A DNA stretch of 64,000 bases from Micromonospora kangleipakensis (GCF_004217615.1 NZ_SHLD01000001.1:1364001-1428000), one strand, 5' to 3'; numbered from the stretch's first letter, positions 45,345 to 53,728 are shown. Numbers and translations: made by a program. The notes: generated by a model not told the origin, from the letters alone.

Positions 45345-45989
45345 GTGTCCACTCGTATCATCGCGCGTCGTGCCGCCCTGGCCGGCGCGACGGCCCTCGC
45401 CGCGCTCGCCCTGGCCGCCTGCGGCGACGCCGACCACTCGACGTCCGGCTCCGGCCACGGCATGCCGGGCATGGGCGGCACCGGCACGCCCGCCCCGGCG
45501 GCCTCCGCGTCCTTCGGCGACGCGGATGTGATGTTCGCCCGGATGATGGTCCCGCACCACGAGCAGGCGGTGCGGATGGCCGAACTCGCCGACAGCCGGG
45601 CCACCGACCCGGAGGTGAAGAAGCTGGCCGGGCAGATCAAGGCAGCCCAGGCGCCGGAGATCGCCACCATGACCGGCTGGCTCGCCGCGTGGGGCGTGCC
45701 CGGCCCGTCCGCGAGCGCGGGGCACGGCACGGGCATGCCGGGGATGGATCACGGCATGCCCGGCATGATGTCCGAGGCCGACCTGGCGAAGCTCGCGACG
45801 GCCTCCGGGGTCGACTTCGACCGGCAGTTCCTGACCATGATGATCGCCCACCACGAGGGCGCCGTCACCATGGCGCAGGAGGAGATCGCGAGCGGCGCCA
45901 ACCCGGACGCCAGGGCCCTCGCCCAGCGGATCGTCACCGCCCAGCGGAGCGAGATCGACACCATGAAAAAGGTCCTCGACCGGCTCTGA
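45345..45989 (+). CDS. DUF305 lipoprotein
   Basis: 214 residues with a lipoprotein signal ending LALAAC (lipid-attached Cys near residue 26). The DUF305 domain is a ferritin-like four-helix fold. It has two repeated motifs, MMVPHHEQAVRMAEL and MMIAHHEGAVTMAQEE, separated by a Met/Gly/His-rich linker (GHGTGMPGMDHGMPGMM). Such Met and His clusters suggest copper binding outside the cell. The GTG at 45345 has AAAGG about 10 nt upstream. It belongs with the copper genes that follow, though not in the same transcript. Confidence 0.92.
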   Translation: MSTRIIARRAALAGATALAALALAACGDADHSTSGSGHGMPGMGGTGTPAPAASASFGDADVMFARMMVPHHEQAVRMAELADSRATDPEVKKLAGQIKAAQAPEIATMTGWLAAWGVPGPSASAGHGTGMPGMDHGMPGMMSEADLAKLATASGVDFDRQFLTMMIAHHEGAVTMAQEEIASGANPDARALAQRIVTAQRSEIDTMKKVLDRL

Positions 45990-46079
45990 GCCGCACCTGC
46001 CGGGTGCCTGGTCCGCCGCGCGGCCCGGGCATCCGGTGGGGTCGGCCGGAGCGGGGTCGTCGGGGGCGGGCCGGCCGGC

Positions 46080-46295
46080 TCAGGTCAGGCCGGCGCGACG
46101 ACGGCGGTACTCCTCCTCGTCGATCTCGCCGCGGGCGTACCGCTCGTCGAGGATGCGCCGGGCCGAGGAGGGCGTGGTCCAGCCCAGTTGACCGCCGGTC
46201 AGCCGCACCGTCAACCAGACCAGGACCAGCAGGACTGCCAGCCCCAGCAGCGACCAGATCCACATCCAGCCCATCATCGGGCCGTTCCACATCAT
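46080..46295 (-). CDS. SHOCT domain small membrane protein
   Basis: 71 residues. A Met/Trp-rich N-terminus (MMWNGPMMGWMWIWSLLG) leads into one membrane segment. The C-terminal SHOCT motif SARRILDERYARGEIDEEEY follows. SHOCT domains are short oligomerising or membrane-tether modules. The Met-rich start and position next to csoR suggest a link to copper, without proof. Confidence 0.9.
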   Translation of the reverse strand: MMWNGPMMGWMWIWSLLGLAVLLVLVWLTVRLTGGQLGWTTPSSARRILDERYARGEIDEEEYRRRRAGLT

Positions 46296-46435
46296 GGCTG
46301 CCCTCCCGCGGTGCCGAGGGTCGGCCGGTCCGGTGCGCCGAGGGCGCCGGTACCGGTCGCCACCTCGACCCTACGGCGAACCGGGTGCGGCGGAACCGGG
46401 TCGGGAGACCCGGCGTACGGGTCGGAGGTCCCGGG

Positions 46436-46735
46436 TCAGCCGCGCTTCATCAGCCGGCCGACGGCGGCCATCATCTCGCTGGCCATCTCGTCGGCCCGTC
46501 CCTCGGCGGCACCCTCGTGCATGCAGTGCCGGGCGTGCCCATCGAGCAGGCCGAGCGCCACCTTGTCGAGGGCGGCCTGGATGGCGGAGATCTGGGTGAG
46601 CACGTCGATGCAGTACCGGTCGTCGTCGACCATCTTCTCGATGCCGCGGACCTGGCCCTCGATGCGGCGGAGCCGCGCGAGGAGCTGGTCCTTGCTGGCG
46701 GTGTAGCCCCGGGTCGGGGTCGTCGGTGCGGTCAT
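46436..46735 (-). CDS. csoR: CsoR-type copper-sensing repressor
   Basis: 99-residue all-helical repressor. The copper ligands C42, H67 and C71 keep the exact spacing of M. tuberculosis CsoR (C36, H61, C65). The tetramer-forming helix reads QLLARLRRIEGQVRGIEKMV. Copper(I) binding releases it from DNA. It diverges from copZ, and the intergenic region holds two perfect operators, one near each start. It should repress itself and the copZ-copA operon. Confidence 0.95.
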   Translation of the reverse strand: MTAPTTPTRGYTASKDQLLARLRRIEGQVRGIEKMVDDDRYCIDVLTQISAIQAALDKVALGLLDGHARHCMHEGAAEGRADEMASEMMAAVGRLMKRG

Positions 46736-46751
46736 GACGTCCAGGATAGCG

Positions 46752-46766
46752 TACCCCTCGGGGGTA
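46752..46766. promoter_or_regulatory. CsoR operator 1 (TACCCC-N3-GGGGTA)
   Basis: Perfect palindrome TACCCCTCGGGGGTA located 17 nt from the csoR start, over its predicted -10 region. It matches the known CsoR operator core. Its centre is exactly 40 bp from that of the second site. Confidence 0.8.
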
Positions 46767-46791
46767 TGGTACGGTCCTGATCAGTTGCTGA

Positions 46792-46806
46792 TACCCCAAG
46801 GGGGTA
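46792..46806. promoter_or_regulatory. CsoR operator 2 (TACCCC-N3-GGGGTA)
   Basis: Perfect palindrome TACCCCAAGGGGGTA covering the -35 position of the copZ promoter, whose likely -10 is TAGCAT at 46820-46825. Binding here would block copZ-copA transcription until copper(I) is present. Confidence 0.8.
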
Positions 46807-46849
46807 CCGGTAATTGGGATAGCATGGGAACGGCGGAAGGGGAGTTGCG

Positions 46850-47059
46850 ATGGTCACCACCACCTACCAGGTCCAGGGCATGACCTGCGGGCACTGCGTC
46901 AGCTCGGTCGGCGCCGAGGTCGGCGCGATCCCGGGCGTCAGCGACGTCCAGGTGGACCTGGCCTCCGGCCGGGTCACCGTCACCAGCGAGAGCCCGTTGG
47001 ACACGGACACCGTCCACGCCGCCGTGGACGAGGCCGGTTACGACCTCGTCGGGGCGTGA
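46850..47059 (+). CDS. copZ: copper chaperone CopZ (heavy-metal-associated domain)
   Basis: 69-residue single HMA domain with the metal site GMTCGHC (C13, C16). It carries copper(I) in the cytoplasm to the CopA pump. GGGGAG lies 6 nt before the ATG. First gene of the operon copZ - secreted His-rich protein - copA, under CsoR control. Confidence 0.95.
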   Translation: MVTTTYQVQGMTCGHCVSSVGAEVGAIPGVSDVQVDLASGRVTVTSESPLDTDTVHAAVDEAGYDLVGA

Positions 47060-47093
47060 CGGGTCCGCGGACCTGGAGAACCGAGGTATCACG

Positions 47094-48062
47094 ATGAACA
47101 CAGCGACGAAGCTGAGCGGCTTCGCCCTCGGCCTCGCGGCGGTGTTCGGCGCGGCGTACGGCGTCGGCCAGGTGGCCGGCCCCGACACCCCCGCCGTCGC
47201 GACCCGCCACGACGCCACCGACGCCGGTCACGCCGACGGCGACCACCCGACCGGCGCCGCCACCACCAGCCACCTGCCCGGCGGACTGCTCGTCTCCGAC
47301 CGTGGCTACACGATGCAACCGGTGACCGCACCGGCCGGCGAGTTCGCCTTCCGGATCACCGGCCCGGACGGCGCGCCGGTCACCCGCTACGACGTGGCGC
47401 ACGACAAGCGCATGCACCTGATCGTCGCCCGCCGGGACCTCTCCGGCTTCCGGCACGTCCACCCGGAGTTGGCTGCCGACGGCACCTGGCGGGTCGCTTC
47501 GCCGCTCGCCGGCCCCGGCGCCTGGCGGGCGTTCGCCGACTTCACGCCGACCGGCGGGGAGCCGCTGACCCTCGGAGTCGACGTCACCGTGCCCGGCGCG
47601 CTGGCGGCCCGGCCGCTGCCCGCGCCGGCGACCAGCACCACCGTCGACGGGTACACGGTCACCCTCGCCGGCGCTCCGCAGCCCGGCCGCACCGCCGAGC
47701 TGACCCTGACCGTCAGCCGGGACGGGCAGCCGGTCACCGACCTCCAGCCCTACCTCGGGGCGTACGGGCACCTGGTCGCGCTGCGGCAGGGCGACCTGGC
47801 GTACCTGCACGTGCACCCGGACGGCGCACCCGGCGACGGGCGCACCGCGGCGGGGCCGGCGGTGACCTTCTACGCCGAGGTGCCCTCGGCCGGCAGCTAC
47901 CGCCTCTACCTGGACTTCCGGCACGGCGACGCGGTGCACACCGCCGAGTTCACCGTGGTGGCCGGCGACCCGGGCGTCCCGGCGACCACGGCCGCGCCGG
48001 CCGCCACGACCACGCCGACCGCCGACGCCGGCCACGGCGCCCCCGGTCACGGGCACAATTGA
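47094..48062 (+). CDS. secreted His-rich protein of the copper operon
   Basis: 322 residues with one N-terminal hydrophobic segment (signal or anchor, [20 protein letters not shown]). Two beta-rich domains follow; both show a histidine-containing turn ([20 protein letters not shown] and [20 protein letters not shown]). The N-terminal part ([14 protein letters not shown]) and the C-terminal [10 protein letters not shown] are further His clusters. It probably binds copper outside the cytoplasm. Its position between copZ and copA supports this. I know similar genes in actinobacterial copper operons but no fixed name. Confidence 0.8.
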   Translation: MNTATKLSGFALGLAAVFGAAYGVGQVAGPDTPAVATRHDATDAGHADGDHPTGAATTSHLPGGLLVSDRGYTMQPVTAPAGEFAFRITGPDGAPVTRYDVAHDKRMHLIVARRDLSGFRHVHPELAADGTWRVASPLAGPGAWRAFADFTPTGGEPLTLGVDVTVPGALAARPLPAPATSTTVDGYTVTLAGAPQPGRTAELTLTVSRDGQPVTDLQPYLGAYGHLVALRQGDLAYLHVHPDGAPGDGRTAAGPAVTFYAEVPSAGSYRLYLDFRHGDAVHTAEFTVVAGDPGVPATTAAPAATTTPTADAGHGAPGHGHN

Positions 48063-48076
48063 CAGGAGGTGCCGCG

Positions 48077-50332
48077 ATGACATCGACCGCCAAGTCCCTG
48101 CCGGTCGCCCCGAACCTGATCGAACTCGCGATCGGCGGCATGACCTGCGCGTCCTGTGCCGCCCGGATCGAGAAGAAGCTCAACCGGATGGACGGCGTCG
48201 AGGCCACGGTCAACTACGCCACCGAGAAGGCCACCGTTCGGTACCCCGACGAGGTCTCCCCGGCCGACCTGATCGCCACCGTGGAGAAGACCGGATACAC
48301 CGCCGTCATACCGCCGCCGTCGAGGCCGGCCGGGGCGGAGACCGCCGCCGAGCCGGTGGACGAGCTGCGCGGACTGCGTACCCGGCTGTGGGTGTCGGTG
48401 GCCCTGGCCGTGCCGGTGATCCTGCTGGCCATGGTCCCGGCCTGGCAGTTCGACTACTGGCAGTGGCTCTCGCTGACCCTGGCCGCCCCGGTCGTGGTCT
48501 ACGGCGGGCTGCCGTTCCACCGGGCCGCCTGGATCAACCTGCGGCACGGCGCGGCGACCATGGACACCCTGGTGTCGCTCGGCACCCTGGCCGCGTTCGG
48601 CTGGTCGCTCTGGGCGCTCTTCCTCGGCGACGCCGGCATGCCCGGGATGACCCACCCGTTCCGCTTCGACATCACCCGCACCGACGGCGCCGGCAACATC
48701 TACCTGGAGGCGGCGGCCGGGGTCACCGTCTTCATCCTCGCCGGCCGCTACTTCGAGGCCCGCTCGAAGCGGACCGCCGGCGCCGCGCTGCGCGCCCTGC
48801 TGGAGCTGGGCGCCAAGGACGTGGCGGTGCTCCGGGGCGGCCAGGAGGTCCGCGTCCCGGTCGACCAGCTCGCGGTGGGGGACCGGTTCGTGGTCCGGCC
48901 CGGCGAGAAGGTCGCCACCGACGGCGTCGTCGAGGAGGGCTCCTCCGCGGTCGACGCCAGCATGCTCACCGGCGAGTCGGTGCCGGTCGAGGTGCGGCCG
49001 GGCGACACCGTGGTCGGCGCGACGGTCAACGCGGGCGGCCGGCTGGTCGTCCGGGCCACCCGGGTCGGCGGGGACACCCAGCTCGCCCAGATGGCGAAGC
49101 TGGTCGAGGCGGCGCAGACCGGCAAGGCGGCGGTGCAGCGGCTCGCCGACCGGATCTCCGGGGTCTTCGTGCCGATCGTGATCGCTCTCGCCGTCGGCAC
49201 GCTGGGCTGGTGGCTCGGTACCGGCGCCGGGACGACCGCCGCCTTCACCGCGGCGGTGGCCGTGCTGATCATCGCCTGCCCGTGCGCCCTCGGCCTGGCG
49301 ACGCCGACCGCGCTGCTGGTCGGCACCGGGCGGGGCGCCCAGCTCGGCATCCTGATCAAGGGTCCGGAGGTGCTGGAGTCGACCCGACAGGTCGACACCG
49401 TGGTGCTGGACAAGACCGGCACCGTCACCACCGGGAGGATGACCCTGGTCGACGTGCTCCCCGCCGCCGGTCAGGACGCCGACGAGCTGCTCCGGCTGGC
49501 CGGCGCGCTGGAGGCCGCCAGCGAGCACCCGATCGCCCGGGCCGTCGCCGCCGGCGCCGTCGACGCGGGCGCCCTGCCGGCGGTGACCGGGTTCGCCAAC
49601 GTCGAGGGGCTCGGCGTGACCGGGTCGGTCGACGGCCGCGAGCTGGTGGTCGGGCGGCTCCGGCTGCTGCGGGAGCGGGGTCTGGACGTACCGGAGGAGG
49701 TCATGCGGACGGTGACCGAGGCGGAGGCCGCCGGACGGACGGCGGTCCTCGCCGGCTGGGACGGCCGGGCCCGTGGGGTCCTCGCGGTGGCCGACGTGGT
49801 CAAGCCGACCAGTCGGACGGCGGTCGCCCGGCTGCGCGGGCTGGGGCTCACCCCGGTGCTGCTGACCGGCGACAACGCCACCGTCGCGAAGGCGGTGGCC
49901 GCCGAGGTCGGCGTCGACGAGGTGATCGCCGAGGTGCTGCCGGCGGACAAGGTGGACGTGGTGCGGCGGCTCCAGGCCGAGGGGCGGACGGTGGCGATGG
50001 TCGGTGACGGGGTCAACGACGCCGCCGCGCTCGCCCAGGCCGACCTGGGGCTGGCCATGGGCACCGGCACCGACGTGGCGATCGAGGCGTCCGACCTGAC
50101 CCTGGTCCGCGGCGACCTGACGGCCGCCGTGGACGCGATCCAGCTTTCCCGGCGGACCCTCGGCATCATCAAGGGCAACCTGTTCTGGGCCTTCGCCTAC
50201 AACGTGGCCGCCCTGCCCCTCGCCGCCGCAGGCCTGCTCAACCCGATGATCGCCGGGGCGGCGATGGCCTTCTCGTCGGTCTTCGTGGTGGCCAACAGCC
50301 TGCGGCTGCGCCGGTTCCGGCCGGTCGGCTGA
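48077..50332 (+). CDS. copA: copper-exporting P1B-type ATPase CopA
   Basis: 751 residues. One N-terminal HMA domain (GGMTCASC, C24 and C27), eight membrane segments with the copper-translocating C401-P402-C403 ([11 protein letters not shown]), phosphorylation site D445 (DKTGTVT), the HP motif ASEHPIARA and the hinge [17 protein letters not shown]. It pumps copper(I) out of the cytoplasm. AGGAGG lies 7 nt before the ATG at 48077. Last gene of the CsoR-controlled operon. Confidence 0.97.
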   Translation: MTSTAKSLPVAPNLIELAIGGMTCASCAARIEKKLNRMDGVEATVNYATEKATVRYPDEVSPADLIATVEKTGYTAVIPPPSRPAGAETAAEPVDELRGLRTRLWVSVALAVPVILLAMVPAWQFDYWQWLSLTLAAPVVVYGGLPFHRAAWINLRHGAATMDTLVSLGTLAAFGWSLWALFLGDAGMPGMTHPFRFDITRTDGAGNIYLEAAAGVTVFILAGRYFEARSKRTAGAALRALLELGAKDVAVLRGGQEVRVPVDQLAVGDRFVVRPGEKVATDGVVEEGSSAVDASMLTGESVPVEVRPGDTVVGATVNAGGRLVVRATRVGGDTQLAQMAKLVEAAQTGKAAVQRLADRISGVFVPIVIALAVGTLGWWLGTGAGTTAAFTAAVAVLIIACPCALGLATPTALLVGTGRGAQLGILIKGPEVLESTRQVDTVVLDKTGTVTTGRMTLVDVLPAAGQDADELLRLAGALEAASEHPIARAVAAGAVDAGALPAVTGFANVEGLGVTGSVDGRELVVGRLRLLRERGLDVPEEVMRTVTEAEAAGRTAVLAGWDGRARGVLAVADVVKPTSRTAVARLRGLGLTPVLLTGDNATVAKAVAAEVGVDEVIAEVLPADKVDVVRRLQAEGRTVAMVGDGVNDAAALAQADLGLAMGTGTDVAIEASDLTLVRGDLTAAVDAIQLSRRTLGIIKGNLFWAFAYNVAALPLAAAGLLNPMIAGAAMAFSSVFVVANSLRLRRFRPVG

Positions 50333-50354
50333 CGTCAGCGCCGGCGGGCCCACC

Positions 50355-50373
50355 TGCTCACCGTCGGTGAGCA
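50355..50373 (+). terminator. short hairpin after copA
   Basis: Perfect 8-bp stem TGCTCACC / GGTGAGCA with a 3-nt loop, 22 nt after the copA stop. A possible terminator. Confidence 0.4.
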
Positions 50374-50388
50374 CCGCCGGTGACGGAG

Positions 50389-50414
50389 GGTTGAGCAACC
50401 GGACGCGGGGGTAC
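50389..50414 (+). promoter_or_regulatory. sigma-B-like promoter of csbD
   Basis: GGTTGA (50389-50394), a 14-nt spacer and GGGTAC (50409-50414) resemble the general-stress sigma-B class (GTTTAA, 12-14 nt, GGGTAT). It lies 38 nt before the csbD start, and CsbD was named as a sigma-B-controlled gene. Confidence 0.5.
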
Positions 50415-50452
50415 ATCGGGGGCGTAGCGAAAACCGCTGAGTGGAGGTTCGC

Positions 50453-50626
50453 ATGGGTATCGACGACAAGATCGACAACGCGTCCGAGAACACCGCGGGC
50501 AAGGTCAAGGAAGGCCTCGGTCGGGCCACCGACGACGAGCGCCTCGAGGCCGAGGGTCGCAACGACCAGGCCAGCGCCAACCTCAAGCAGGCCGGCGAGA
50601 AGATCAAGGACGCCTTCAAGAGCTGA
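50453..50626 (+). CDS. CsbD family stress protein
   Basis: 57-residue hydrophilic protein MGIDDKIDNASENTAGKVKE, with the family pattern EAEGRNDQASANLKQAGEKI. CsbD-like proteins are abundant under general stress and have no known activity. GGAGG lies 5 nt upstream of the ATG at 50453. It is a single-gene unit between a sigma-B-like promoter and a perfect terminator. Confidence 0.93.
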   Translation: MGIDDKIDNASENTAGKVKEGLGRATDDERLEAEGRNDQASANLKQAGEKIKDAFKS

Positions 50627-50638
50627 CGTACGGCTTTC

Positions 50639-50672
50639 GCACGCCGGGCCGGCAACCGCCGGCCCGGCGTGC
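50639..50672 (+). terminator. perfect 15-bp hairpin after csbD
   Basis: GCACGCCGGGCCGGC (50639-50653) pairs perfectly with 50658-50672 around an AACC tetraloop, starting 12 nt after the stop codon. Confidence 0.75.
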
Positions 50673-50844
50673 TGCGCGCCCGGCCCGACGTCCCGGCCGG
50701 GGCGCGTCCTGCCGAGGCGTCGCCGCGTTGGCAGGATGGTTTGTCGCCGCTCGATCTGATCGGGGCGCGGGCGGCAGCACGACAGTGAGCCCCGGTTGAC
50801 CGAGGACCGTCCGTGGGACGGCCACCGACCGTACGGGGAGAACC

Positions 50845-51348
50845 ATGACCGGTACCACCGCGATCCGTACCGCCGCCCTGGTGACGCTGACCACGCTCGC
50901 CGCGGCCTGCCAGTCCACCGGGGAGGAGAGCGCGGCCCCGGCCGGCGCCACGGCCCCCGCGCCCAGCGCCTCCGCCGTGGCCACCGCGACCCCCGCCGCC
51001 ACCGCCGCGCCCTCCCCGGCGACGGCGGCGAACACCGCGGCGGTGTGCGCCAGCGTCGACAAGCTGATCATCGCCGGCAGCCGGGAGATCGCCGACGACT
51101 CCGCGGCGGCGTCCCGCCGCGAGCTCACCCCGGAGCAGGTGAACGCGGAGCTCAAGGCCAACCTCGCCGACCTGGCCGACGACGTGCGCGGCCAGGCCGC
51201 CCGGGCGCGGGACCCCGAGATCAAGGCCCTGATCACCGACACCGCCGACCGGATCGACGCCGGTGCCAGGTCGGCCGCGCCGGCGAAGTGGCTCACCTCG
51301 ACCTTCGTCGGCATCCCGCGGCGCCTCACCGAGGAGTGCCGCGCCTGA
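50845..51348 (+). CDS. lipoprotein, unknown
   Basis: 167 residues with a lipobox LAAAC (Cys near residue 22), an Ala/Pro/Thr-rich linker (residues ~30-63) and a helical C-terminal domain containing two further cysteines (AAVCASVDKL and EECRA) that could form a disulfide. No family is recognised. GGGGAG precedes the ATG. It is the last gene before the toxin module and probably unrelated to it. Confidence 0.8.
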   Translation: MTGTTAIRTAALVTLTTLAAACQSTGEESAAPAGATAPAPSASAVATATPAATAAPSPATAANTAAVCASVDKLIIAGSREIADDSAAASRRELTPEQVNAELKANLADLADDVRGQAARARDPEIKALITDTADRIDAGARSAAPAKWLTSTFVGIPRRLTEECRA

Positions 51349-51519
51349 CCTTCCGTCCACTCTGGCCGGGGGCAGCACCCCGCCGACCCCTTGCGCCGGC
51401 CCGGCCGGCGCATACCGTCGTCCATATCGGAATGTCGACTCCCGCCCACCGGCGGTCATCGCGGTTCGCGTCCGGGACCTAGGATGCGAGGTGACCCCGA
51501 CCACGGAGGGAGCCGCGCC

Positions 51520-51942
51520 ATGGCAGACCCGATCGATCCGTCCGGTCTCGGCCGCCTGCTGTCCGAGACGATGTCCGCGCTCGGTCAGTTCGGCGGTGGC
51601 CCGCAGGACGACGTGGTGCCGCCCGAGGGCGTGGGAGAAGCCGCCGACGGCATGGTCCGGGCGGCCGTGGCGCCGCCCGGTCGGGTCACCGCGCTCGCCC
51701 TCGACCCCCGGGTCATGCGAATGGCGAGCGAGTCGCTCGCCGAGGAGATCACCCGGGCGGTCAACGGGGCGCTCGCCGACCTCCAGGAGAAGGCGGCCGG
51801 CGCGGTGCCGGGGCAGGTCGACCTCGGTGGGCTCGGCGACCAGCTGCGGCGGATCCAGGAGGACGCCGGCCGGCAGCTCACCAAGTTCACCGACTCCCTG
51901 ATCGAGGCCCAGGATCGGCTCGCCCGCCAGGGCGGGAAGTGA
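51520..51942 (+). CDS. YbaB/EbfC-like protein of a type VII toxin module
   Basis: 140 residues. The middle and C-terminal parts (GRVTALALDPRVMRMASESL then EEITRAVNGALADLQEKA) follow the YbaB/EbfC nucleoid-associated fold pattern, with a flexible N-terminus. Similar YbaB-like genes commonly sit next to WXG100 genes in actinobacterial type VII effector loci, where their role is unknown. The ATG at 51520 follows GGAGGG; TAGGAT at 51480-51485 is a likely -10. Its stop overlaps the next start (TGATG), so translation is coupled. Confidence 0.78.
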   Translation: MADPIDPSGLGRLLSETMSALGQFGGGPQDDVVPPEGVGEAADGMVRAAVAPPGRVTALALDPRVMRMASESLAEEITRAVNGALADLQEKAAGAVPGQVDLGGLGDQLRRIQEDAGRQLTKFTDSLIEAQDRLARQGGK

Positions 51943-52265
51943 TGGCGCTCCAGATCGACCCGGAGGGGCTGAGCGGCTCGGGGCGGGCGCTGGAGGGCGT
52001 CGCCACCCGTTTCACCGAGGCGCTGGCGGCGTTCCGCGCGGAGCTGGAGAGCTTCGGCCGGCCCTGGGGGTCGGACGATATCGGCTCGCTGATCGGCGCG
52101 GCCCACGACGAGGTGTCCGCCTTCGCCTTCGACTGCTTCGACAGCGCGTTGCAGGAGATCGCCGCCGCCGGCACCGACCTCACCGGCATGGCCACCCGGT
52201 ACGCGCAGGTCGAGGCCGCCATCACGAAAGGCTTCGACGGCCTCCAGCAGGGCCTGGGAGGCTGA
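51942..52265 (+). CDS. WXG100-like protein of the toxin module
   Basis: 107-residue helical protein. The turn region reads FGRPWGSDDIGSLIGAAHDE, that is W-G-S rather than a strict WxG, followed by a second helix ending with FDGLQQGLGG. It matches the ESX-like helper proteins that bind the N-terminal helices of type VII toxins. It starts inside the stop of the YbaB-like gene and ends 3 nt before the trafficking-domain gene. Confidence 0.78.
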   Translation: MALQIDPEGLSGSGRALEGVATRFTEALAAFRAELESFGRPWGSDDIGSLIGAAHDEVSAFAFDCFDSALQEIAAAGTDLTGMATRYAQVEAAITKGFDGLQQGLGG

Positions 52266-52268
52266 GCG

Positions 52269-52763
52269 GTGGGCCTCGAACTTCCCGGCGAGCTGCGCTC
52301 GCTGCTGGGCGTCCTCGGCTACACCTGGCCCGAGGCGGACGAGACCCGGCTCTTCGAGATGGGGAACGCCTGGATCGGCTTCTCCGGCACTCTCGCCGGG
52401 GTGGTCGCCGAGGCGGACACCGGCGCGAGCGCGGTCTGGACCACCCACGCCGGGCAGGACGTCAGCGCCTTCCAGGCCTGGTGGACCAAGGAGGACAGCC
52501 CCGCCGACAGCCTCCGGGACGGCGTGACCGCCGCCGTGCTCACCGGCACCGGCCTGATCATCTGCGGCGCGATCGTCCTCGCGCTGAAGATCGCGGTGAT
52601 CGTGCAACTGGTGGTCCTCGCCATCCAGATCGCCCAGGCGGTCGCCACGGCCGCGGTCACCTTCGGCGCATCGTTGCTGGAGATCCCGGTCTTCCAGCAA
52701 CTCGCCCGGACCATCGTCGGAAACCTCATCCAAGAGGTCATCTGGAAGCTGATCGACGGGTGA
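52269..52763 (+). CDS. type VII trafficking-domain protein (CpnT N-terminal/WXG100_2-like)
   Basis: 164 residues. It starts with ELPGELRSLLGVLGYTWPEA, has the WxT/WW-containing helices AVWTTHAGQDVSAFQAWW, and ends in two hydrophobic helices (LTGTGLIICGAIVLALKIAV). This is the pattern of the N-terminal trafficking part of CpnT-like toxins. In such toxins a nuclease or NAD glycohydrolase is usually fused at the C-terminus. Here the frame stops at TGA (52761-52763) and an EndoU nuclease follows in the same frame 6 nt later, so the two halves are separate chains unless the stop is read through. Confidence 0.8.
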   Translation: MGLELPGELRSLLGVLGYTWPEADETRLFEMGNAWIGFSGTLAGVVAEADTGASAVWTTHAGQDVSAFQAWWTKEDSPADSLRDGVTAAVLTGTGLIICGAIVLALKIAVIVQLVVLAIQIAQAVATAAVTFGASLLEIPVFQQLARTIVGNLIQEVIWKLIDG

Positions 52764-52769
52764 CCGGGG

Positions 52770-53270
52770 ATGAGCGGAGGTAAGGCCGGCGGGCGGTTGA
52801 TGCGGGCCGCGCTGCGCTTCCTGAAGAAGACCAAGGGGCGCAACCGGCCGGGCCGGATGAAGCCGCACTTCGTCGACCATGTCTTCGGCGGGCATGTCCG
52901 ACCCGGCCTCACCAAGGGCTCCGGCTATCACTATCGACCCGGCGGTCAGGACTTTCCCGGCCGCAGAATCAGGCCCGGCACGGTCAACCGGCACCCGACG
53001 AACGGAGCGTACGAGGCGGAACCCGAGTTCTTCGACCCGACCCGCAATCCGCCGCACGGTGAGTGGAAGCCCAAGGCCGGCAACGGCGGGGTCAGCACCT
53101 TCTTCCCGGACGACTGGACCCCCGCGCAGGTGGACAATGCCATCAGCGGGGCCTTCCAGAATGCCGTCCGACAGCCGGACGGGACCTGGATCGGCACGTA
53201 CCGAGAGGTGACCATCCAGGGCTTCTACGATGGCCCCGACGGCTTCACGCACGGGTGGCCCGTCCTCTGA
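52770..53270 (+). CDS. EndoU-type ribonuclease toxin domain
   Basis: 166 residues. The C-terminal two thirds match the bacterial EndoU domain: HFVDHVFGGH and GSGYHYRPGG (two catalytic histidine regions), then STFFPDDWTPAQVDNAIS and the strands GTYREVTIQGFYDGPDG. EndoU toxins cleave RNA in competing cells. The short N-terminus (MSGGKAGGRLMRAALRFLKK) is basic and looks like a linker rather than a signal. The ATG has GGGTGA 6 nt upstream, weak but usable, and lies in the same frame as the trafficking gene. The next gene is the likely immunity gene. Confidence 0.82.
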   Translation: MSGGKAGGRLMRAALRFLKKTKGRNRPGRMKPHFVDHVFGGHVRPGLTKGSGYHYRPGGQDFPGRRIRPGTVNRHPTNGAYEAEPEFFDPTRNPPHGEWKPKAGNGGVSTFFPDDWTPAQVDNAISGAFQNAVRQPDGTWIGTYREVTIQGFYDGPDGFTHGWPVL

Positions 53271-53287
53271 TCCTCGGAAGGCTTGCC

Positions 53288-53728
53288 TTGACCTTCATCA
53301 CCTTCTCCCTCAACCAGTTCAACCTTCCGGCGTACCAGGTGAAGGACGCTCGGTACACAACCCTCGGGGTCTGGCTGATCACCGACATCTCGCGCCAGTT
53401 CCTGGTCTGCCTCGACGGCCTGGCCATGATCGATGATGTCGCGGCTGGGCGGGCGCCGTTCGAGGAGTGGAGCAGTGACAAGTTCGAGGTGGAGTTCACC
53501 CAGCAGGGCGTCTTGCTGCAGAACCAGTGGCTCGAGCACCAGCGTGGCGAATACACGGTCGACGAGGTCCGGGACGCCCTGGAGAGCTACTGGCGCTACC
53601 TGGTGAGCCTGCCGGAGCGGGAGCTGATCCGTGAGTACCGTCCCGACCTTCCGGAATGGCAGGCGGCCCTGCTGCGGTGGGAGGAGAAGTGGGGCCTCAC
53701 CCACCCGTACCGGGGTCGGCTGTTCTGA
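53288..53728 (+). CDS. putative immunity protein to the EndoU toxin
   Basis: 146-residue acidic soluble protein (FSLNQFNLPAYQVKDARYTT; AMIDDVAAGRAPFEEWSSDK; ESYWRYLVSLPERELIREYR). I do not recognise a named family with certainty. The call comes from position directly after the toxin, small size, acidic character and visibly lower GC than neighbours, all usual for immunity genes. The start is taken as TTG at 53288, with GGAAGG 7 nt upstream; no ATG or GTG with a ribosome site is available nearby. Confidence 0.65.
   Translation: MTFITFSLNQFNLPAYQVKDARYTTLGVWLITDISRQFLVCLDGLAMIDDVAAGRAPFEEWSSDKFEVEFTQQGVLLQNQWLEHQRGEYTVDEVRDALESYWRYLVSLPERELIREYRPDLPEWQAALLRWEEKWGLTHPYRGRLF

Noticed and set aside
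48047..50416. 789-codon minus-strand open frame opposite copA
   Set aside because: Composition is His/Arg/Gly-rich noise; copA on the plus strand has every catalytic motif.
51480..51493. TAGGAT followed by GTG as a leaderless start for the YbaB-like gene
   Set aside because: That GTG is out of frame with the YbaB-like protein; the ATG at 51520 has its own ribosome site.
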